This document shows, in pieces, positions 1 through 4,904 of a stretch of DNA of 9,195 nt. The stretch lies in the NCBI GenBank assembly GCA_041627895.1, contig JBFKQC010000107.1, forward strand, positions 1-9,195, read 5' to 3'. Both the position numbers and the translations under genes were made by a program. This DNA is from JBFKQC01 sp041627895 (lineage in GTDB: Bacteria > Pseudomonadota > Alphaproteobacteria > Rhodobacterales > Rhodobacteraceae). A model generated the notes under the pieces. That model ran no database searches. It was not told the DNA's origin and was given only the letters and a program-made list of their open reading frames with translations. Every line of letters begins with the position of its first letter. The stretch's first letter is position 1.

Positions 1-12
1 CAGGCGGCCGGC

Positions 13-32
13 ATGGCCCGTCGACGGGCCAT
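13..32. terminator. 20-bp perfect palindrome; possible terminator of the hydrolase gene
   Basis: The two half-sites ATGGCCCG (13-20) and CGGGCCAT (25-32) are exact reverse complements around a self-complementary TCGA centre. This allows an 8-bp, mostly GC stem with a 4-base loop in RNA. It lies 51 bases past the stop codon of the minus-strand alpha/beta-hydrolase, where a terminator would be expected. No U-rich tail follows on either strand, so factor-independent termination is uncertain. A protein-binding palindrome for a gene to the left of the window is an alternative. Confidence 0.45.
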
Positions 33-83
33 TCGCGCGAGGCCACCGCTTTTCGCTCCAGGCCAACAAGCGGCACCTATCCG

Positions 84-869
84 TCAGCCCCGCGCCAGCC
101 GCCCCAGCCAGTCCCGCATCAGCGCCGTGAACACATCGGGCCGTTCCCAGGCCAGCTTGTGGCCGGCGCTGTCGAGAATGGCGAATGTCGAACGCGGATA
201 GAGCGGCAGCATGTCGAGCGCGTCGCGGTATCCCGAGATCGCATCCTGGCGTCCCGCGACGATCACGCAGGGCTTGTCGAAAACCGCTTCCGGCGCGGCG
301 AGGTCGAACGGAAAGTCGAAGTGCTCCCAGGTGCGCGCGGCCATCCCGGCGTCGCTCAGCGCCAGCGCCGGCACGATTGTGCGCCGCGCCTTGTCCATGA
401 TCTCTTCGTTCTGCACCACCAGGGCGTCGAAGCGGGGCCGCTCGTCCTCAGGCAACGCCGCCCGCAGCGCCGGGTTGGCCGCCACCGTGACATGGCCCGG
501 CAGGGGGTGCGACGACGAGGGATTGCCGCCCGGCACGATCAGCGCCAGGCCGTCCACCGCCTCGGGCCGCTTGTACGCGATGCCCCGGGCGATGTAGCTG
601 CCGCGCGACTCGCCGATCACCGCGAACCGCTTGCCGGGGATGGCCGCTTGGGCGAAATCCAGAACCGCATCCAGCAGGTTCTCGTTCGACTTCACCGCAT
701 CGCCGCCGCCGCTTTGACCGTGGCCCGGCATGTCGACATAGATGCGCCGCCAGCCGTCGAGCCCGGCAAAGACCGGCTCGCAGCTTTCGACCATGTGCCG
801 GTGATCCAGCCGCGCCCCGTGCAGGATCAGAACCGGCCGGCCTTGGCCCTGCACGACATGATGCAGCAT
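84..869 (-). CDS. alpha/beta-fold hydrolase
   Basis: This 261-residue protein has the layout of a serine alpha/beta-hydrolase. The oxyanion-hole HG is at residues 17-18 after the strand PVLIL, and a DMPGHGQS segment lies at 46-53. The nucleophile elbow GESRG places the catalytic serine at 88. The probable acid is Asp209 (AGRQD) and the probable base His237 (SAGHKLAWERP). No signal peptide is visible, so it is probably cytoplasmic. The substrate cannot be told from sequence: esterases, lactonases, C-C bond hydrolases and haloperoxidase-like enzymes share this pattern. The start at 869 was chosen because GAGGGG (minus strand, 875-880) sits 5 bases upstream and the family core begins at once. 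The open frame runs upstream to 956, but those 29 residues are arginine/alanine-rich and unlike the family. It stands alone, divergent from the RTX gene. Confidence 0.88.
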   Translation of the reverse strand: MLHHVVQGQGRPVLILHGARLDHRHMVESCEPVFAGLDGWRRIYVDMPGHGQSGGGDAVKSNENLLDAVLDFAQAAIPGKRFAVIGESRGSYIARGIAYKRPEAVDGLALIVPGGNPSSSHPLPGHVTVAANPALRAALPEDERPRFDALVVQNEEIMDKARRTIVPALALSDAGMAARTWEHFDFPFDLAAPEAVFDKPCVIVAGRQDAISGYRDALDMLPLYPRSTFAILDSAGHKLAWERPDVFTALMRDWLGRLARG

Positions 870-1166
870 GAAATCCCCTCGCCTGGCACGGCCCGCGCGG
901 ACCATCATTGCGAATATCGGGCCCCGGGCAAGGGCCGCGGAGGAACCGAATCGCAACGGCGGCGCCGCCTATCTGCCCCAAAAAGGCGAGCAACCGGTTC
1001 CCATATCAACCTTAACAGGCCAATCCGGCGCGTGGTAAACAATGTGTTCCCCAATATTGCCATAATAATGCCGCATTTCATGCCCCGCAGAACTGATCCC
1101 CCGTTAATATTGATGCGCCCGGACGGGCAGCAATTCTTGGTGTGTAATTTCCCGGGGGGGGGTGTT
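870..1166. promoter_or_regulatory. divergent intergenic region, hydrolase / RTX gene
   Basis: This 297-bp gap separates two divergent genes and must hold both promoters. The part from about 1000 to 1150 is visibly richer in A and T than the rest of the window. It holds -10-like hexamers on the plus strand, CATAAT (1061-1066) and TGTAAT (1143-1148), but neither has a good -35 at normal spacing. TTGCCA at 1057-1062 is -35-like but has no matching -10. The heptamer AATATTG occurs at 1053-1059 and again at 1106-1112, 53 bp apart; the first copy is part of the palindrome CAATATTG (1052-1059). GCCCG/CGGGC around 1116-1127 could form a small stem. I cannot fix transcription starts. No gene is supported inside the gap. 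Confidence 0.5.
1154..1162 (+). repeat. G9 homopolymer in the RTX gene's ribosome-binding region
   Basis: Nine consecutive G residues follow CCC and end 4 bases before the ATG at 1167. They fill the place where a Shine-Dalgarno sequence would sit. Part of the run can pair with the CCUCC anti-SD of 16S rRNA, partly through G-U pairs. Such runs are prone to slipped-strand length change; here a change would alter translation efficiency, not the reading frame. No expression data are available, so a switching role is only a possibility. Confidence 0.6.
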
Positions 1167-1958
1167 ATGGGCAAGGCGCCACGACCGATCATCGACGGCA
1201 CGGCTTTCGACGATCACATTACGCTGGGCTATGTCGACGCGGATGGCGAATCCGTCTCGAACGGCTCGGAAAACGTGTTTGGCTACGGCGGCAACGACCG
1301 GATTTCCGGCGGCGGCGGGCATGACTTCATCTATGGCGGCGAGGGCAACGACACGATCAACGGCGGCAACGGCAACGACAAGCTTTACGGCGAGGACGGC
1401 GACGACGAGATCCGCGGCGGCGCCGGCAACGACCGGCTTTACGGCGGCGCGGGCAACGACGACCTGCAGGGCGGCAGCGGCGACGACCAGATGTCGGGCG
1501 GGCAGGGCGACGACACGCTGTTCGGCGGCTCGGGCAACGACGAGATCCACGGCAACAAGGGCAACAACATTCTCGACGGCGGCTCGGGCGACGACACGAT
1601 CACCTCGGGCGACCAGTCCAGCACGCTGGACGGCGGCGGCGACGACGACACGCTGGTGCTGCGGATGAACAAGGGCGGCGACCACGAGGCCACCGGCGGC
1701 GCGGGCGCCGACGAGTTCCAGTTCATCTATTCCGCCAATACCGCGATCTCGGAGTGCACGATCACCGATTTCGAGCTGGGGATCGACAATTTCACCGTCG
1801 AGGGTGTCGACGACTCGGTCTACCTGTCGATCGTGGGGGCCGGGGCGGTGACCTCGGCCGGCGGCGGCGCGGATACGCTGCTGACGCTGACGACCGGCGA
1901 CACGATCCTGTTCGAGGACATCACCGAGGCCGAGTTCGAGGCGCATTACGGGCTTTGA
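1167..1958 (+). CDS. small RTX-type calcium-binding protein, predicted type I secretion substrate
   Basis: The 263-residue acidic, glycine/aspartate-rich protein consists mainly of nonapeptide RTX repeats (GGxGxDxLx). In family members these coil into a Ca2+-binding parallel beta-roll. Fourteen consecutive nine-residue units span residues 39-164; the first twelve fit well (for example GGAGNDRLY and GGSGDDTIT) and the last two are degenerate. Only 38 residues precede the repeats, and no protease, lipase or toxin domain is present. The final 100 residues (ADEFQF, ITDFELGIDNF, GDTILFEDITEAEF) resemble the C-terminal module of serralysin-type proteins, which carries the uncleaved signal for ABC-type (type I) secretion. 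There is no Sec signal peptide and no cysteine except Cys197. The start at 1167 is preferred because everything upstream in frame is antisense to the hydrolase or non-coding. No exporter gene is nearby. The role is unknown; surface layer, matrix or adhesion are options. Confidence 0.85.
   Translation: MGKAPRPIIDGTAFDDHITLGYVDADGESVSNGSENVFGYGGNDRISGGGGHDFIYGGEGNDTINGGNGNDKLYGEDGDDEIRGGAGNDRLYGGAGNDDLQGGSGDDQMSGGQGDDTLFGGSGNDEIHGNKGNNILDGGSGDDTITSGDQSSTLDGGGDDDTLVLRMNKGGDHEATGGAGADEFQFIYSANTAISECTITDFELGIDNFTVEGVDDSVYLSIVGAGAVTSAGGGADTLLTLTTGDTILFEDITEAEFEAHYGL
1281..1658 (+). repeat. 14 tandem 27-bp RTX coding units
   Basis: The DNA repeats with a 27-bp period matching nine codons, often reading GGCGGC...GGCAACGAC. 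Exactly fourteen periods fit between 1281 and 1658 with no insertion. Units 11 (GNKGNNILD) and 13 (SGDQSSTLD) have lost most calcium-ligand aspartates. In-frame gain or loss of units by recombination is plausible for such an array. Confidence 0.8.
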
Positions 1959-1979
1959 TCCGGACCGGGCCCCGCACGG

Positions 1980-2015
1980 GCGGGGCGGACGCAGCCGCAC
2001 CTGCGCCCGCCCCGC
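1980..2015. terminator. hairpin between convergent genes, probable bidirectional terminator
   Basis: Arms at 1980-1994 and 2001-2015 pair over 15 positions with one A-C mismatch and a 6-base loop (CCGCAC). An outer CCGGAC (1960-1965) / GTCCGG (2024-2029) pair could extend the structure. It fills the 72-bp gap between the RTX stop (1958) and the MBL-fold stop (2031), so it can serve both genes. There is no T-run on either side, so termination may need Rho or the stem alone. Confidence 0.7.
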
Positions 2016-2030
2016 TCTCGCGTGTCCGGC

Positions 2031-2855
2031 TCAGTTGACCTGGCCGCTTTCCTGCAGAAAGCGCGCCATGCCCTCGATGTTCAGCGGCAGCCAGGCCTCG
2101 TACTGGCCGAAATCCGCGTAGCCCGCCATCGTCACCTCGGCCTTCAGATCGTCCAGCGACTTGCCCGCCTTCAGCCCGTCCAGCACCGCCGCCTTCAGCT
2201 CGACCACATAGGCGCGGGCCTCGCCGAGATCGGCCTTGGTGCCGGTGTTGCCGTGGCCGGGGGCGAGGATGTCGAAGTCCAGCGTCTGCGCGGCCTCGAT
2301 CTGGCGGACGTAGCCGTCGATGTCGGCGCCCGGGAAGTCGCGGAACGGCAGCCGCCAGGGGGTGACGATATCGACGACAAAGGCCACGTTCTCGGGCCGC
2401 ACGACCGCGATCAGCAGGTGGTTGTCGTGGCCGGCGCCGACATTGGTCAACTCGATCGTCTTGGAGCCGACACTCAGCGTGTGGCTGTCGCCGACCAGTT
2501 CGTCGATGGCGACGCCCGCGACCTCGCCGCCGGTGGCCTGGTGCGCGATCTTCACCGCGCCGGGATGCGCGTCGCCGCCCGAGCCGTGGTCGCCATGGCT
2601 GTGCGACCAGATCAGGTGCGTCACCGAACCGCCGCCCACCTGGTCGAGATTGTCGTTCACCCAGGCCCCGGCCTCGGCGTTGATCGGGTCGATCCGCACC
2701 ACGCCGTCGCCGGTCTGGATCAGCAGCGAATTGTGGAAATTGTTGCGCATCATGTAGACGTCGCCCGCCACCTGCTCGATCGAGCGCGTCACCTCCTGCG
2801 CCGCCGCGGGCAATGCCGCGGCAAGCGCCGCCGCCAGGGTCAAAAGCCGTTTCAT
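2031..2855 (-). CDS. exported metallo-beta-lactamase-fold metal-dependent hydrolase
   Basis: The 274-residue protein starts with a Sec signal peptide: KR, a Leu/Ala-rich core, then a likely cut after AAA (residue 19, before QEV). The mature part is therefore predicted to be periplasmic. The MBL-fold zinc motif HSHGDH is at 85-90 (ligands His85, His87, Asp89, His90). Further candidate ligands are His143 (GAGHDNH), the bridging Asp162 (FVVDIV) and His201 (APGHG), so the two-metal site looks intact. The substrate is not predictable; the family spans lactamases, thioesterases, lactonases and quinoprotein-associated hydrolases. The last 60 residues are mostly helical with no other recognisable domain. 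The start at 2855 is fixed by GGAGG (minus strand, 2862-2866) six bases upstream; an ATG at 2876 would add seven residues before the signal peptide. It stands alone, divergent from the 6-phosphogluconate dehydrogenase gene. Confidence 0.87.
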   Translation of the reverse strand: MKRLLTLAAALAAALPAAAQEVTRSIEQVAGDVYMMRNNFHNSLLIQTGDGVVRIDPINAEAGAWVNDNLDQVGGGSVTHLIWSHSHGDHGSGGDAHPGAVKIAHQATGGEVAGVAIDELVGDSHTLSVGSKTIELTNVGAGHDNHLLIAVVRPENVAFVVDIVTPWRLPFRDFPGADIDGYVRQIEAAQTLDFDILAPGHGNTGTKADLGEARAYVVELKAAVLDGLKAGKSLDDLKAEVTMAGYADFGQYEAWLPLNIEGMARFLQESGQVN

Positions 2856-3012
2856 CGAAAACCTCCGTTGCTGCAATTCTGCCGCCGATCATGCATGGCG
2901 TGGCCCCCGGGCGCGATCACAACCGCGTGACGGGCGGCGCGCCGCCCATTCCGCTTGTAATGCGCCCCGTGGCCGGTACGTTAGCGCTGACGGATGGACG
3001 ACGGAGGCGGCG
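2856..3012. promoter_or_regulatory. divergent promoter region, MBL hydrolase / gnd, with a 16-bp palindrome
   Basis: This 157-bp gap must promote both flanking genes. A perfect palindrome, GGGCGGCG with its complement CGCCGCCC, lies at 2932-2947, near the middle, and could be an operator. On the plus strand TTGTAA (2955-2960) and the poor -10 TACGTT (2977-2982) are spaced by 16 bases. They would give a leader of roughly 20 bases up to the GGAGG at 3003-3007. The promoter assignment is weak; the palindrome is certain as sequence but its function is inferred. Confidence 0.4.
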
Positions 3013-4428
3013 ATGGCAAAGGCGCGGATCGGCCTGATCGGGCTTGGGGTGATGGGCGCGAACCTGGCGCTGAACATCGCCGAAAAGGGGTTTCCGGTCG
3101 CCGTTCACAACCGCACGACCAGCGTGATCGGCGACTTCATCGCCGGGGCGGGCGACCTGGCCGACCGCCTCGTGCCCGCCCGCACGCCCGCTGCGCTGGC
3201 CGCGGCGCTCGCGCCCCCGCGCGCGATCATCGTCATGGTCAAGGCCGGCGCCGCGGTCGACGCCACGATCGACGCGCTGAAACCGCATCTCGACGAGGGC
3301 GACATCCTGATCGACGCCGGCAACGCCGATTTCAACGACACCCGCCGGCGCGAGGCTGCGCTGAAGAAACAGGGCCTGCGTTTCATCGGCATGGGCGTGT
3401 CGGGCGGCGAGGAAGGCGCGCGCCACGGCCCCTCGATCATGGTCGGCGGCGAGGCGGCGGCCTATGCCGAGATCGCCGAGATCGTCGAAGCCGTCGCCGC
3501 CCGCTACCAGGACAGCCCCTGCGCCGCGCATCTCGGCCCCGACGGGGCGGGGCATTTCGTCAAGACCGTGCATAACGGCATCGAATATGCCGACATGCAG
3601 ATGATCGCCGAAATCTTCGGGCTGTTGCGGATCGGCGAGGGCCGCAGCCCGGCGCAGATCGGCGCGCTTTTCGCCGAGTGGAACGGCGGGCCGCTGAAGA
3701 GCTATCTCGCCGAGATCACGGCACGGGTGCTGGCCGCGAGCGACCCCGAGACCGGCCGGCCGATGGTCGACGTGATCCTCGACCGCGCCGGGCAGAAGGG
3801 CACCGGGCGCTGGACGGTGATCGAGGCGCTGAAGCTCGGCCAGTCGGCCTCGACCATCGAGGCCGCGGTGGGCGCGCGGTCGTGGTCGGCGGCAAAGGAC
3901 CTCCGCGGGATCGCCGCCGAACGGCTGGCCCCGGCCGCCAATTCCGAGGCCGGGCCGCGGGTTCTCGACGGCGATCTGGAAAAGGCGCTGCTGGCGGCGC
4001 GGATTGTGGCCTATTCGCAGGGCTTCTCGCTGCTGGCCGCGGCATCGGAGGAATTCGGCTGGCCGCTCGATCTGTCGCGCATCGCCGAAATCTGGCGCGC
4101 CGGCTGCATCATCCGCTCGGCGCTTCTCGACGACATCGCCACCGCGTTCCGCGCCGATCTGCCGGGGTCCAGCCTGATCCTCGCGCCGGCCTTCGCGCGG
4201 ATGCTGGAGGGCAGCGTCGCCGCGCTGCGCCGAACGGTCGCCAGGGCGGCGCTGGGCGGGCTGCCGGTGCCGGCGCTCGCCGCCGCGCTCGGCTATTACG
4301 ACACGATGCGGCACGCCACCGGCACCGCCGCGTTGATCCAGGCGCAGCGCGATTTCTTCGGCGCCCACGGGTTCGAGCGCGTCGACAAGGACGGCGACGG
4401 CCACCACGGGCCGTGGGGCGGCGGCTGA
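3013..4428 (+). CDS. gnd: 6-phosphogluconate dehydrogenase, NADP-dependent, decarboxylating
   Basis: This enzyme oxidises and decarboxylates 6-phosphogluconate to ribulose 5-phosphate, making NADPH in the cytosolic oxidative pentose phosphate pathway. The 471-residue length is normal for the long homodimeric form. The Rossmann loop GLGVMG is at 10-15. HNRT at 32-35 matches the NADP-preferring pattern, in which Arg and Thr hold the 2'-phosphate. The substrate-binding signature VSGGEEGARHGPS is at 129-141. KTVHNGIEYADMQ (184-196) carries the catalytic Lys184 and Glu191. The helical dimer domain (LDRAGQKGTGRW, 257-267) and the C-terminal FGAHGFER tail are present, so the protein looks complete and active. 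The tail ends in a glycine/histidine-rich DGDGHHGPWGGG. GGAGG lies 5 bases before the ATG. zwf and pgl are not adjacent, so the gene seems to be transcribed alone. Confidence 0.96.
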   Translation: MAKARIGLIGLGVMGANLALNIAEKGFPVAVHNRTTSVIGDFIAGAGDLADRLVPARTPAALAAALAPPRAIIVMVKAGAAVDATIDALKPHLDEGDILIDAGNADFNDTRRREAALKKQGLRFIGMGVSGGEEGARHGPSIMVGGEAAAYAEIAEIVEAVAARYQDSPCAAHLGPDGAGHFVKTVHNGIEYADMQMIAEIFGLLRIGEGRSPAQIGALFAEWNGGPLKSYLAEITARVLAASDPETGRPMVDVILDRAGQKGTGRWTVIEALKLGQSASTIEAAVGARSWSAAKDLRGIAAERLAPAANSEAGPRVLDGDLEKALLAARIVAYSQGFSLLAAASEEFGWPLDLSRIAEIWRAGCIIRSALLDDIATAFRADLPGSSLILAPAFARMLEGSVAALRRTVARAALGGLPVPALAAALGYYDTMRHATGTAALIQAQRDFFGAHGFERVDKDGDGHHGPWGGG

Positions 4429-4461
4429 AAGCAGGTCACCGCGGTCCGCGACGGCGCTTTC
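4427..4461 (+). terminator. weak candidate hairpin just after gnd
   Basis: GAAAGC (4427-4432, starting in the stop codon) can pair with GCTTTC (4456-4461) across a GC-rich 23-base loop that contains CCGCGG. It is the only stem I see directly after gnd. The outer stem is just 6 bp and there is no T-run, so this is tentative. Confidence 0.25.
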
Positions 4462-4885
4462 GAGATTTCCCGCAGGGCCGGTTTCACGACGAAGCGCCCG
4501 CGACGGTGCTTGCCGCCCACCACCATTCCCCGGGCGCAACCTGCACATGCATCCCGGCGCCCGGAACGCATCGTCCCTGACCCGGCATTGACCTTGACGC
4601 GCTGGAGACACGGAGCCGAGCGGCTGCCTTGGAGCGGGGCCAGTTTTCGCCTGAAGCCGCGCGGAGCGAACGGCATCCAACGGCGGCCGGCACACTATGA
4701 CGCCAAGCGCCGGCGTCCACCTGCGGCCATTCCCTATGCGCCACCTCTGAGTGCTACGCGACGCAACGCACACCCCGCCAAGCCGCGGCGACGCGTGCCC
4801 GCACCTGCGGGGCGCGATATCGCGCCGCGGGCGCCGAGCGAAACGGATACCCAGGATGCAATGCCGGGTGGGGCGGCGTCCCCGA
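4429..4885. other. 457-bp gap between convergent gnd and hrpB, no supportable gene
   Basis: All six frames were considered. The open frames here are arginine/proline/alanine-rich, lack ribosome-binding sites, and continue into the antisense of gnd or hrpB, so I call no gene. The gap is long for convergent neighbours in so compact a region. No tRNA-like cloverleaf or transposon end was recognised. It holds a 16-bp palindrome (4811-4826) and the left arm of a 15-bp inverted repeat (4776-4790). It could be a decayed gene, a small RNA locus or simple spacer. Confidence 0.5.
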
Positions 4886-4904
4886 TCACCGCCGCGGCTT
4901 GGCG
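4776..4904. repeat. 15-bp perfect inverted repeat spanning the 3' end of hrpB
   Basis: CGCCAAGCCGCGGCG at 4776-4790 is the exact reverse complement of 4890-4904, with 99 bases between. The right arm lies in the last codons of hrpB (Ala-Lys-Pro-Arg-Arg), so the left arm looks like an inverted copy of that end. The spacer contains the palindrome at 4811-4826. A long stem-loop in the hrpB 3' untranslated RNA is possible; so is a rearrangement trace. Confidence 0.55.
4811..4826. repeat. 16-bp perfect palindrome in the gnd-hrpB gap
   Basis: GGCGCGAT followed by ATCGCGCC is perfectly self-complementary and centred at 4818/4819. CCCGCA-CC-TGCGGG directly to its left overlaps it and offers a competing hairpin. 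It lies 60 to 75 bases past the hrpB stop on the minus strand. It may contribute to hrpB termination, though no T-run follows, or act as a binding site. Confidence 0.5.

Noticed and set aside
159..1166. Plus-strand open frame that would extend the RTX protein by 336 residues to the left
   Set aside because: It is antisense to the well-supported hydrolase and then non-coding; the extension is arginine-rich with no domain, and the RTX core starts naturally at 1167.
1281..1658. CRISPR-like or satellite array from regularly spaced 27-bp repeats
   Set aside because: The repeats are contiguous, in frame and encode RTX nonapeptides; there are no unique spacers.
1104..2000. Minus-strand 298-residue frame opposite the RTX gene, rich in VVA repeats
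   Set aside because: The periodic Ala/Val pattern is simply the antisense reading of the 27-bp RTX units; no start signal or family match was seen.
1921..2892. Minus-strand 323-residue frame overlapping the MBL hydrolase
   Set aside because: It is a shifted frame of the same strand, arginine/glycine-rich, with no motif; the MBL frame has a signal peptide and an intact zinc site.
4588..4620. MerR-type metal-responsive promoter suggested by TTGACCTTGACGCGCTGGAG
   Set aside because: The left half resembles such promoters, but there is no -10 hexamer at 19-20 bp, no dyad partner, and no metal-resistance gene follows.
4484..4744. Minus-strand 86-residue frame in the gnd-hrpB gap as a small protein gene
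   Set aside because: No Shine-Dalgarno, no recognisable motif, composition like the other shadow frames; the gap is left unannotated.
2917..4773. Minus-strand 618-residue frame opposite gnd
   Set aside because: It is an antisense shadow created by high-GC codon use; gnd on the plus strand has all its catalytic motifs.
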